A program made the position numbers and the translations under genes. Shown one piece after another: positions 16,319 to 24,546 of a stretch of 64,000 nucleotides of DNA (positions are counted from its first letter, which is position 1; every line of letters begins with the position of its first letter). The stretch lies in contig JAIXXL010000003.1 in assembly GCA_027490755.1 (NCBI GenBank), positions 62,001-126,000 on the forward strand. The letters run 5' to 3'. The notes under the pieces were generated by a model, which worked only from the letters and a program-made list of their open reading frames with translations, was not told the origin of the DNA and made no database searches. This DNA is from Betaproteobacteria bacterium (GTDB taxonomy: Bacteria; Pseudomonadota; Gammaproteobacteria; Burkholderiales; UBA3065).

Positions 16319-18109
16319 ATGTCGAGTCACCAAGGTTCGATCGCAGGCTCGCAAGAGGGGGGCGCGGGCGCTCAGTTGCACAGGGCGCTTGATTGGCGAG
16401 GGGCATTCTGGATCGCGAGCGGTGTGCCCGCGCTCGTGTTGTTCTCCATCGGCGGGATCGCCGGTACCACGGGCAATGTGGCCTTCATGATCTGGACGGT
16501 CTCCATGATCATCGGTCTCTTCATGTCGTTCACGTTTGCCGAGCTCGCGGGGCTGTTCCCTAACAAGTCTGGCGGGGCGTCGGTCTACGGCGCGGCAGCT
16601 TGGGTCAAGTACTCCAAACTGGTTGCACCGCTGACTGTCTGGTGCAACTGGGTCGCCTGGACCCCGGCGATCGCGCTTGGCTGTTCCATCGCAGCAGCCT
16701 ACGTGCTGAACGCCGTCGTACCCATGGCTGCACCCGATTCGCCAGAGGTTCTCGCCTGGGTGCAGGCGAATGCGTCGAGCATCGCACCCGATTCGGCAAG
16801 AGTGACCGAGTGGCTGGCTGCCAACGCCGGCAAGACGCCGGATGATGCGATCGGTGCGCTATTGGTCTTGGATGGTGTAAGCGCCCTGAGTCCCGCCATC
16901 CGAGGCTGGAGCCTTTTTTCCGCGCAGTTGGGGCCGGTGCATGTGTCGCTCAATGCCACCTTCTTCATAGGCGCGGCATTGCTCCTGATCGCATTCCTCA
17001 TCCAGGATCGAGGTGTGTTGAGCACGGCGCGCGTGCAAAAAGCGATCGGCTTGGTGGTCGTGGTGCCGATGGCTGTGGTCGCCCTGGTCCCCATCTTGAC
17101 CGGCCAGATCACCTGGGACCATTTCTCGCCCTTCGTTCCTCTGGCTGTTCCCTACGTCCCCGGCGCTGGTGAGTGGAATATCGGCGGATGGACCTTGGTG
17201 CTGGGCGGGATGTTCATTGCGGCTTGGTCCACTTATGGATTTGAGACCGCGGTCTGTTACACCCGCGAGTTCAAGAACCCGGCTTCGGATACGCCAAAGG
17301 CCATCTTCTACTCCGGCCTGTTGTGTCTCGCGCTCTTCTCGTTGGTGCCGTTCACGTTCCAGGGCGTGCTTGGACTCGAGGGGATGCTCGCGCCGGCGAT
17401 CGTCGACGGATCGGGTGTGGCCGAGGCCATGGGCAAGATGCTTGGCGGCAATATCATCATCACCAACATCTTTGTGGTTCTGATGATCCTTGCCTTGATG
17501 TGCTTCCTGATGACCGCGATGGCCGGCTCATCGAGGACGCTCTATCAGGCTTCGACCGATGGCTGGTTGCCGCGCTACCTCAGCCACGTCAACGAGCACG
17601 GCGCACCGACCAGGGCGATGTGGACCGACTTCGTGGTCAACCTTCTCATCCTCTCCATTGCGTCGGCGGATGCGACGAGCTTTTTCTTCATCCTCGCCGT
17701 TTCAAACGTCTGCTACCTGCTCTGCACGTTCCTCTACATGAACGCGGGCTGGATCCACCGCATCGACAGCGGTCACATCCAGAGGCCCTACAAGGCACCT
17801 ACCATCATGTTGGCACTGGGTGTCGTCCTGGCCTTCATCAACATCGGTCTGGTGGGGGCGGGTGCCAAGGTGTGGAACCCGGTAGCGCTATGGGCGGGGC
17901 TGACGACCGCGGCGTTGATCATCCCGGTGTTCCTCTACCGCCACTACGTGCAGGATGGGGGGGTATTTCCCCGGCACATGCTCGAGGACCTGAACCTCGA
18001 CGAGAACTACGCGTCTTCGCGAAAGGCGGGTGTATTGCCGTACATCACTCTGCTGGCTGGGCTGGCGGTCATGCTTGCGGCGAACTGGTTCTTTACTTTG
18101 CCGGCTTGA
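16319..18109 (+). CDS. APC-superfamily permease, paralogue 2 of 3
   Basis: 596 residues, the longest of the three paralogous permeases. Compared with paralogue 1 it has an extra hydrophilic segment of about 60 residues (roughly 125-185, rich in Ala, Ser and Asp) between early membrane segments, also present in shorter form in paralogue 3. It shares FETAVCYTREF, SSRTLYQAS and FLYRHYVQD with its relatives. ATG 16319 is chosen over GTG 16316 because GGAGG (16309-16313) has better spacing to it. A CCGTCAGGTGACGG site lies 66 bases upstream. Cargo is unknown. Confidence 0.8.
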   Translation: MSSHQGSIAGSQEGGAGAQLHRALDWRGAFWIASGVPALVLFSIGGIAGTTGNVAFMIWTVSMIIGLFMSFTFAELAGLFPNKSGGASVYGAAAWVKYSKLVAPLTVWCNWVAWTPAIALGCSIAAAYVLNAVVPMAAPDSPEVLAWVQANASSIAPDSARVTEWLAANAGKTPDDAIGALLVLDGVSALSPAIRGWSLFSAQLGPVHVSLNATFFIGAALLLIAFLIQDRGVLSTARVQKAIGLVVVVPMAVVALVPILTGQITWDHFSPFVPLAVPYVPGAGEWNIGGWTLVLGGMFIAAWSTYGFETAVCYTREFKNPASDTPKAIFYSGLLCLALFSLVPFTFQGVLGLEGMLAPAIVDGSGVAEAMGKMLGGNIIITNIFVVLMILALMCFLMTAMAGSSRTLYQASTDGWLPRYLSHVNEHGAPTRAMWTDFVVNLLILSIASADATSFFFILAVSNVCYLLCTFLYMNAGWIHRIDSGHIQRPYKAPTIMLALGVVLAFINIGLVGAGAKVWNPVALWAGLTTAALIIPVFLYRHYVQDGGVFPRHMLEDLNLDENYASSRKAGVLPYITLLAGLAVMLAANWFFTLPA

Positions 18110-18145
18110 CGGCATCGGCCGGGGCGCCCCGCGCCCCCTTCAAGT

Positions 18146-18178
18146 AGATCGGCCCGCTCTTGCGGGCCGATCTCTTTT
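18146..18178 (+). terminator. Rho-independent terminator after permease 2
   Basis: A 12-base-pair perfect stem AGATCGGCCCGC / GCGGGCCGATCT with a TCTT loop, followed by CTTTT. It lies between two convergent permease genes and may serve both. Confidence 0.88.
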
Positions 18179-18198
18179 CGAGTGAGGAACAGGATTTG

Positions 18199-19929
18199 TC
18201 AGGGGGCCGGCAGCTGGAAGTAGCTGTCGGCCACCAGAACGACCACCAGACCGGCCGCCAACGCCAGGTAGGGCAGGAAGCCGGCCTTGCGCTCGCCCAG
18301 CGACCCACGGCTGATGCCGAGGTCCTCGAGCATGCGGTCCGGGAACATGCCCTTGTCCTGCACGTAGTGGCGGAACACGAACACCGGGATGATGAGCAGC
18401 GCAAAGCCGACCCCGTACATCAGTGCATTGGGGTTGCCCCAGACCTTGGCGCCAGCACCCATCAGCGCCAGGTTGACGAAGCCCAGCAGGGCCCCAAGCA
18501 CCAGCAGCGCGGTCGGCGCCCGGTAGGGCCGCTCTGCGTTCGGGCTGTCGATGCGGTGGATCCAGGTCGACTGCAGGTTGAGGAAGATGAAGATCATGTA
18601 CCCGACATTCGAGACCGACAGGACCAGGTAGTAAGCCGTGGCGTCGGAGGCTGCGATGGTCAGCAGACCGAGATTGAAGACAAGGTCGGTCCACATCGCA
18701 CGGGTCGGGGCGCCGTGCTCGTTCACGTGGCTGAGGTAGCGCGGCAGCCAGCCATCCACCGAGCCCTGGTAGAGCGTCCGCGACGACCCGGCCATGGCCA
18801 TCATGATGGCGAGCATCAGCGCGAGGATCATCATCATCTCGAGCAGATGGACAACGAAACCGGACCCGCCGCCGACCATCTCGCCCATGGCTTGGGCCAC
18901 GCCGGTGCCATCGACGATGCCCGGAGCGGTCATGCCCTCCACGCCCAGGTGGCCCTGGAACGCCGCGGCGACAAGGCAGTACAGCACGACGCAGACCACC
19001 CCCGACCAGAGGATGGCCTTGAAGGTGTCGGTTGCCGGGTTCTTGAACTCGCGGGTGTAGCAGACCGCCGTCTCGAACGCGTAGGTGGACCAGCCGGCGA
19101 TGAACAGGGCGCCAAGGAAGACGGTCCAGCCGCCGTTATCCCAGGCCCCGCCGGGTGGCACCAGGGGCGAGAAGTTGCTGGCCGCGACACCGCCATTGAA
19201 GAAAGGCGCGATACCCACGATCGCCATCGGGATCAGCACGATCAGGCCGATGTACATCTGGATCTTGGCGGTGCCCAGTACGCCGCGATGCTGGATGGCG
19301 AAGGCCACCAGCATGAGGATCGCACCGATGAAGAAGGTGGCGCCGATCTCGACCTGCACCACACCGAACAGCGAGAAGCTGGCCACTTTGAAGGCGCGGA
19401 TCCATGGGGTGCCGGCCTCGGTGAGTGCGGCAACGGCGAGCTTGGCAGCCTCTTCAGGCGTCTGACCGGCGATCGCTGCCGCGTTGGCAGCATCTGCGAT
19501 CCACGCCTGGACTGCCGGGGATGCCGGGTCGATGACCGGCAGGGGCGCGACGGCGTTCAGGATGTAACCGGCAGCGATGGCGCAACCCAGCGACAGCACC
19601 GGTGTCCAGGCGTACCAGTTGCACCACACGGATAGGGGCGCGATGAACTTGCTGTAGCGCAACCACGCGGCAGCGCCGTAAACGGCCGCGCCGCCGGATT
19701 TGTTCTTGAACAGGCCGGCGATCTCGGCATAGCTGAAGGACTGTATGAAGCCCATCAGCACCGAGATGGTCCAGGCGACGAAGGCCAACTTGCCGGCCGT
19801 CGCGCCCATGCCGCCGATCGAGATAAGGACCAGCGCCGGGACGCCGCTGGCGATCCAGAAAGCGCCCTTCCAATCGATGGTGCGAAGCAATCCTTGCTGC
19901 CCTGAACCGCTATTCGTGGCTTGCGTCAT
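18199..19929 (-). CDS. APC-superfamily permease, paralogue 3 of 3
   Basis: 576 residues, a polytopic membrane protein with the same core tracts as the other two (FWIASGVPALVLISIGG, FETAVCYTREF, SSRTLYQGS). Start ATG 19929 has AAGGGGGGG just upstream. It is convergent with permease 2 and divergent from an XRE-cupin regulator across a 184-base AT-rich gap, so that regulator is its likely controller. A partial GGGTTACT on the minus strand near 19987-19994 faintly echoes the tmm motif. Cargo unknown; an amine or amine-derived amino acid is plausible. Confidence 0.8.
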   Translation of the reverse strand: MTQATNSGSGQQGLLRTIDWKGAFWIASGVPALVLISIGGMGATAGKLAFVAWTISVLMGFIQSFSYAEIAGLFKNKSGGAAVYGAAAWLRYSKFIAPLSVWCNWYAWTPVLSLGCAIAAGYILNAVAPLPVIDPASPAVQAWIADAANAAAIAGQTPEEAAKLAVAALTEAGTPWIRAFKVASFSLFGVVQVEIGATFFIGAILMLVAFAIQHRGVLGTAKIQMYIGLIVLIPMAIVGIAPFFNGGVAASNFSPLVPPGGAWDNGGWTVFLGALFIAGWSTYAFETAVCYTREFKNPATDTFKAILWSGVVCVVLYCLVAAAFQGHLGVEGMTAPGIVDGTGVAQAMGEMVGGGSGFVVHLLEMMMILALMLAIMMAMAGSSRTLYQGSVDGWLPRYLSHVNEHGAPTRAMWTDLVFNLGLLTIAASDATAYYLVLSVSNVGYMIFIFLNLQSTWIHRIDSPNAERPYRAPTALLVLGALLGFVNLALMGAGAKVWGNPNALMYGVGFALLIIPVFVFRHYVQDKGMFPDRMLEDLGISRGSLGERKAGFLPYLALAAGLVVVLVADSYFQLPAP

Positions 19930-20098
19930 GACCCCCCCTTGTCCAAGTGAAGCGCTGCGAAGCCCAAGCTTGAGCCCACTCGGAAAAGTAACCCAGAGTT
20001 TGCAAGATGTGCAACGAGCTTGCGTCTGAGTAAACTTATTAGAGATAACGCAAATCAGATGATGGCGACGATGCTAATGTAGCCCAGATAAAGCATAC

Positions 20099-20120
20099 TA
20101 ATCATCTATAATAATGATTA
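20099..20120. promoter_or_regulatory. AT-rich inverted repeat and TATAAT over the regulator start
   Basis: TAATCAT and ATGATTA flank CTATAATA, overlapping the ATG at 20114. A perfect TATAAT is at 20107-20112, only one base before that ATG. Either the repeat is an autoregulatory operator or the true start codon is downstream (GTG 20141). Confidence 0.45.
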
Positions 20121-20755
20121 ATATATCTACTTCCGAGGGCGTGAGGGCGGATGACGATGCCGAGTCCGCCGGGCTGGGCACGCCGGTGATCCCGATCGAG
20201 CAGAAGATCGGCGCCGTGATCCGTCAGCAGCGCCTCGCCAACGGACTCACGCTCAGCGATGTCGCCTCCGGAGCCGGCCTGTCGCGGGGCATGCTCAGCC
20301 GTGTCGAGACCGGACGGGCGACCGCCAGCCTGGAGAAGCTGGAGCGCATCTGCCTCGCGCTTGGCATCAGCATGTCGGACGTCTTCCGTAGCATCGAGGG
20401 CAAGAGCGGTTTCGCCCAGCACATCAAGCGTAAGGACCACATGGAGGTGGTGCGCAGTGGCACCCGCCACGGACACGCTTACAAGCTCCTGTCATACGAG
20501 CGCGGTCCGAAGAAAGCGTTCGAGCCCTTCCTGATCGAGATGGACAAGTACAGCGATGTCTACCCGCGCTTCCACCACCCCGGTACCGAATTCCTCTACA
20601 TGCTCTCAGGCCGCATGAAGTACCGTCTCGGCGAGCACACCTACCTGCTCGAGCCCGGCGACACGCTGACCTTTTCCGGCGAGATCGAGCACGGGCCGGA
20701 GGCGCTGCTCGATGAGAAAGTGCAGTTCCTGGCGATCATGGTCTACGGCGACTAG
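20114..20755 (+). CDS. XRE-family regulator with C-terminal cupin domain
   Basis: 213 residues. A helix-turn-helix of the Cro/CI type lies at about 30-85 (IRQQRLANGLTLSDVASGAG, then SRVETGRATASLEKL), then a cupin sensor domain at about 130-213 with HHPGTEFLYMLSG and EPGDTLTFSGEIEHG. This is the PuuR-like architecture, where the cupin binds a small amine or amino-acid ligand and controls catabolic genes. It is divergent from permease 3. The first 28 residues before the HTH are not typical, and GTG 20141 is an alternative start. Confidence 0.85.
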   Translation: MINISTSEGVRADDDAESAGLGTPVIPIEQKIGAVIRQQRLANGLTLSDVASGAGLSRGMLSRVETGRATASLEKLERICLALGISMSDVFRSIEGKSGFAQHIKRKDHMEVVRSGTRHGHAYKLLSYERGPKKAFEPFLIEMDKYSDVYPRFHHPGTEFLYMLSGRMKYRLGEHTYLLEPGDTLTFSGEIEHGPEALLDEKVQFLAIMVYGD

Positions 20756-20760
20756 GGGCT

Positions 20761-21495
20761 CTAGCCGCCTTTCAAACCGGTGGCCCAGTGGCGGTAGATG
20801 TGATCGGTCAGCTGCCGCATGCGCGGCAGCCGTTCGGCGGTAAGCCCGAGCACCTGTCCAGCGGTCTGCACGCCACCCGGGCGCGGCCCGGCCAGTGCCT
20901 CCGCCACCTCCGGCGCGCCACCCTCGCACCACGTGGCGATGGTCGGCTCGTCCATCTCGATGTGGCACTGCATGCCGATGCTGGGGCCGATGGCGAACAT
21001 CTGGTTGTCGCAGAGGGTGCTGCTGGCCAGGCGCGTGGCGCCGGGCGGCAAGCTGAAGGTCTCGCCGTGCCACTGGAAGACGTCGAATGCGGTGGCCTCA
21101 CCCAGCCATGCTCGGGCCTCAGCGTTGGGCTCGGGCTGGATGTGGTGCCAGCCGATCTCCTTGGTCGGCTCGCCATCGCGGGTGTTGGTCCCCACCGTCC
21201 CGCCCAGCGCGCGGCTGAGCAACTGGCCCCCCAGACAGTGGCCGATCACCGGGATGCCACTGGCCTGGGCCTGGCGGATGAGCTCGAGCAGCGCTTCGAT
21301 CCACGGCAGCGGGTCGTTGACGCTCATCGGGCCGCCCATCATGCCGATGCCGCTGAAGCCTTCGGGCGAGGCTGGCACCGGCTCGCCGCGGTCGATACGC
21401 ACCTCGGTCCAGGCTATGCCCTGACTGGTCAGCCACTCGGCGAAGAATGCCGGGCCTTCGGAGGGCGCAAAGCGAAAGATGACGACGGGCTTCAT
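20761..21495 (-). CDS. Class I glutamine amidotransferase-like protein (GuaA-N type)
   Basis: 244 residues with an intact class I amidotransferase triad: nucleophile Cys87 in IGHCLGGQ, and His178 and Glu180 in MQCHIEMDEP. Such proteins hydrolyse the gamma-amide or gamma-glutamyl bond of glutamine or gamma-glutamyl compounds. In a methylated-amine island with a PuuR-like regulator and a PuuB-like oxidase, a gamma-glutamyl-amide hydrolase is an attractive idea but unproven. It converges on the XRE-cupin gene with a 5-base gap. ATG 21495 is favoured over the longer frame to 21564, whose extra residues are proline- and lysine-rich. Confidence 0.8.
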   Translation of the reverse strand: MKPVVIFRFAPSEGPAFFAEWLTSQGIAWTEVRIDRGEPVPASPEGFSGIGMMGGPMSVNDPLPWIEALLELIRQAQASGIPVIGHCLGGQLLSRALGGTVGTNTRDGEPTKEIGWHHIQPEPNAEARAWLGEATAFDVFQWHGETFSLPPGATRLASSTLCDNQMFAIGPSIGMQCHIEMDEPTIATWCEGGAPEVAEALAGPRPGGVQTAGQVLGLTAERLPRMRQLTDHIYRHWATGLKGG

Positions 21496-21517
21496 GGGGT
21501 CTTTCCTGTGTTGTTGT

Positions 21518-21799
21518 TCAGTTTTGCATGCCGGGCGTGGTGGCGCCGGAGTCGGCAGCGGCAAGCCACCGTCGCAGCGCCAGCGTCAGGTCCTTGCCGG
21601 AGAATCCGCAGGCCTCGCCGCTGAACCAGCGCGCGCTCTCCATACGCATCAGCAGGGCCTCGGCAGTCTCGGTCAGGTCCGCCGGCAGGGTGCCAGCCAT
21701 GTCTAGCAGGGCGCGCCGCCATTCCATGCAGAAGCGGTCGACGTCTACGCGTTCCGCCTCCAAGTCGTCGAGGGCGCTGCGCAACCGGGCGATGGACAT
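21518..21799 (-). CDS. Small conserved-looking protein of unknown function
   Basis: 93 residues, mostly helical in character (long runs of Leu/Glu/Arg/Ala), with no signal peptide or membrane segment. I do not recognise a family. ATG 21799 has AGGAGAAG upstream. It is divergent from the DUF721-like gene by 49 bases and stops 22 bases before the amidotransferase start, so the two could be cotranscribed. Confidence 0.6.
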   Translation of the reverse strand: MSIARLRSALDDLEAERVDVDRFCMEWRRALLDMAGTLPADLTETAEALLMRMESARWFSGEACGFSGKDLTLALRRWLAAADSGATTPGMQN

Positions 21800-21848
21800 T
21801 GATCTTCTCCTGGGCGGACGGGTGTGGACGGCGGCGTAAGATACGCCG

Positions 21849-22283
21849 ATGACGCGCACTTCGACACCGCAACTGGCCGCACGATTCCTTGGCGCCGAAG
21901 AGGTGCCCGCTGCGCTGCGCCGGCATGCGGCATCGCCCGCCTACCGCGACGCGCTCGATGCGCTGTTGCCGCTCGATCTGCTCACCGCCACGCACCTGAT
22001 GCGGGTGGATGGCGATGTGGTCTGGCTGCGTGCCGACTCCCCGGCGGTGGCGACGCGTCTGCGCCAGATCCAGGCGCGACTGCGGCGCGGTCTGCTGGAG
22101 CGCGGCCTGGCGGCGTCGGTGGTCAAGGTCAAGGTCGGGTCGCCACACTTTCGCCGTCGCGAGCCGGCACCGCCGGCCCGCCGCGAGCTGCCAGATGCGG
22201 CACGCAGCGCCCTGTCTCGGGTCGCCGAGCGCTTGCCTGAGGGCCCGCTGCGCGAGCGCATGCTGAGGCTCGCGCGGGTCTAG
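21849..22283 (+). CDS. DUF721/DciA-like protein
   Basis: 144 residues. The central tract LRADSPAVATRLRQIQARLRRGL resembles the DUF721 core, where a short beta strand and an arginine-rich helix bind nucleic acid. DciA-type DUF721 proteins load the replicative helicase; in many proteobacteria a DUF721 gene lies next to lpxC, which supports the call. The C-terminal 45 residues are Arg/Pro/Ala-rich and probably flexible. It converges on lpxC with a 22-base gap. Confidence 0.65.
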   Translation: MTRTSTPQLAARFLGAEEVPAALRRHAASPAYRDALDALLPLDLLTATHLMRVDGDVVWLRADSPAVATRLRQIQARLRRGLLERGLAASVVKVKVGSPHFRRREPAPPARRELPDAARSALSRVAERLPEGPLRERMLRLARV

Positions 22284-22305
22284 ATCGCAGACGCCTGATG
22301 GCCGC

Positions 22306-23235
22306 TCAGGCGGCCTGGACCAGCTCCTCGCCGGCGGGCAGGGGTGCAAATGCCGCCGGCAGGTCGTCGTCACGACCGAAGGTGACGATCTCGTGGCTCG
22401 CCGGGTCGGCCAGCAGGGCGCGCACCAGCGCGTTGTTGAGCGCGTGTCCGGACTTGTGGCCGGTAAAGGCGCCGATGATGGGGTGGCCGGCCAGGTAGAG
22501 GTCGCCGATGGCATCCAAGACCTTGTGTGTGACCAGTTCGTTGGGCGTCCGCAGACCGTCGCGGTTGAGCACGCGAAACTCGTCCATCACGATGGCGTTG
22601 TCCAGGCTGCCGCCCAGCGCCAGGCCATTGGCGCGAAGCGCCTCGACCTCGTGCATGAAGCCGAAGGTGCGGGCGCGGCTCACGTCGCGTACGTAGGACT
22701 GTTCGGCAAAGTCGATGGTCACCTGGCCGGCGCTGCCACGCGTGGCCGGGTGAGCGAAGTCGATCGAAAGCGTGATGCGGAAGCCGTCGTGCGGCTCCAG
22801 ACGCACCCACTTGTCGCCATCACTCAGCTCGACGGCGCGGGTGACGCGGATGAAACGCTTGTGCGCGTCCTGTTCGAGCAGTCCGGCGGATTGCAGCAGG
22901 AAGACGAAGGGCGCCGAGCTGCCGTCCATGATCGGCACCTCGGGCGCGGTGAGTTCGATCAGCAGGTTGTCGATGCCGAGGCCGGCGATGGCGCTGAGCA
23001 GGTGCTCGACGGTGCCGACGCGTGCGCCCTCACATTCGAGGGCGGTACACATGCGCGTGTCATGCACCAGCCGGGCATCCGCCGCGAAGCTGACCGGCGG
23101 GTCGAGATCGACGCGGCGGAAGACGATGCCGTGGTCGGCCGGTGCCGGTCGCAGGGTCAGTTCGACCTTGTTTCCGGAGTGCAGGCCGACGCCGGTGGCG
23201 CGGATGGTCTGGGCGAGGGTGCGCTGGAACAGCAT
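22306..23235 (-). CDS. lpxC: UDP-3-O-acyl-N-acetylglucosamine deacetylase
   Basis: 309 residues, full length. It has the zinc ligands His78 (TVEHLLSA), His237 and Asp241 ([10 protein letters not shown]) and catalytic His264 in [10 protein letters not shown]. It catalyses the committed step of lipid A synthesis in the cytoplasm. It is the last gene of the division/envelope cluster, 108 bases after ftsZ, and may have its own promoter in that gap. Confidence 0.97.
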   Translation of the reverse strand: MLFQRTLAQTIRATGVGLHSGNKVELTLRPAPADHGIVFRRVDLDPPVSFAADARLVHDTRMCTALECEGARVGTVEHLLSAIAGLGIDNLLIELTAPEVPIMDGSSAPFVFLLQSAGLLEQDAHKRFIRVTRAVELSDGDKWVRLEPHDGFRITLSIDFAHPATRGSAGQVTIDFAEQSYVRDVSRARTFGFMHEVEALRANGLALGGSLDNAIVMDEFRVLNRDGLRTPNELVTHKVLDAIGDLYLAGHPIIGAFTGHKSGHALNNALVRALLADPASHEIVTFGRDDDLPAAFAPLPAGEELVQAA

Positions 23236-23343
23236 GTCGTGTCGTGCCGGGGTGGGCTCAGGGCGTACGTTCAGGGGCGGATTGTAACCGTCCCGTCACG
23301 CGACGACGACCGTTGCTGTTGCAGCGCACCATGGTCCGTTCCC

Positions 23344-24534
23344 TCAGTCGGCCTGTCGGCGCAGGAAGGCCGGGATGTCGTACTGCTCGAGGTTCTGCTC
23401 GGTCAGCACCGGACGCGGGCCACCACGACCGCTGCGACCGCTGCCGAACACCGCAGGCGTCTCGCCGCTGTCCATCGGCGGCATGAAGCCGGTGGCGTCG
23501 TCGGTGCCGGTGCGTGCGCTCATCAGGTCGCTGGTGTCGATCACCTCCAGCACCGGACGGCTCGGGCGTGCGGCGGCCTGCGGCCGGCCGAGGCCGGTGG
23601 CGACCACGGTGACGCGCAGCGCGTCACCCATGTCCGCGTCGATGGCGGTACCGAAGATGACGGTGGCGTCCTCGGCGGTGTAGGCGCGGATGGTCTCCAT
23701 GATCTGGTTGATGTCGGACAGCTTGAGGCTGCCGTCGGCAGTGATATTGACCAGCACACCGCGCGCGCCGCGCAGTTCGACGTCTTCCAGCAGCGGGCTG
23801 GCGACGGCCGATTCGGCGGCGATGCGGGCGCGGTCGACGCCGCTGGCCGAGGCCGAACCCATCATCGCCAGGCCCATCTCGCCCATCACCGTCTTCACGT
23901 CGGCAAAGTCCACACCGATCATGCCCGGCGAGTTGATGACCTCGGCGATGCCGGCGACGGCGCCGTGCAGCACGTCGTTGGCGGCGGCGAAGGCCTCGAC
24001 CAGCGAGACGTCGCCGAGCTCGTCCATCAGCTTCTCGTTCGGGATGACGATGACCGAGTCGACGTGTTGCGCCAGTTCGGCGATGCCGCTGACCGCCGCC
24101 TCCATGCGCTTGCCCTCGAAGCTGAACGGCTTGGTCACCACGGCCACGGTCAGGATGCCGAGCTCGCGTGCCACCTGGGCCACGATCGGCGCGGCGCCGG
24201 TGCCGGTGCCGCCGCCCATGCCGGCGGTGATGAACAGCATGTCGGCGCCGGCCACGGCGTCCACCAGCTGCTCGCGGTCCTCGAGTGCGGCGCTGCGGCC
24301 GACCTCGGGGCGCGCGCCGGCGCCCAGACCCTTGGTGAGCTGCTGGCCGATCGGGATCTGCGTCGCCGCCTGCGTGCGCACCAGCGCCTTCTGGTCGGTA
24401 TTGGCGCAGATGAACTCGACCCCCTGCACCCCCCGGCTGATCATGTGGTCGACCGCATTGCCGCCGCAACCGCCGACGCCGATCACCTTGATGACTGCGC
24501 CTTGCTTCGGCGCTTCCATGACTTCGAACTTCAT
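23344..24534 (-). CDS. ftsZ: Cell division GTPase FtsZ
   Basis: 396 residues. The tubulin signature GGGTGTG is at 107-113 and the N-terminal IGVGGCGGNAV nucleotide site near 18-28. A variable linker is followed by the conserved C-terminal peptide YDIPAFLRRQ, which binds FtsA and other partners. It polymerises into the division ring. ATG 24534 is placed six bases after GGAG; a GTG two codons earlier is possible. It follows ftsA by 12 bases. Confidence 0.98.
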   Translation of the reverse strand: MKFEVMEAPKQGAVIKVIGVGGCGGNAVDHMISRGVQGVEFICANTDQKALVRTQAATQIPIGQQLTKGLGAGARPEVGRSAALEDREQLVDAVAGADMLFITAGMGGGTGTGAAPIVAQVARELGILTVAVVTKPFSFEGKRMEAAVSGIAELAQHVDSVIVIPNEKLMDELGDVSLVEAFAAANDVLHGAVAGIAEVINSPGMIGVDFADVKTVMGEMGLAMMGSASASGVDRARIAAESAVASPLLEDVELRGARGVLVNITADGSLKLSDINQIMETIRAYTAEDATVIFGTAIDADMGDALRVTVVATGLGRPQAAARPSRPVLEVIDTSDLMSARTGTDDATGFMPPMDSGETPAVFGSGRSGRGGPRPVLTEQNLEQYDIPAFLRRQAD

Positions 24535-24546
24535 GCCCACCTCCAG

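Noticed and set aside
23280-23300. CCGTCACGCGACG as a third TetR-type palindrome
   Set aside because: Only part of the palindrome is present and it lies before lpxC, an unrelated housekeeping gene.
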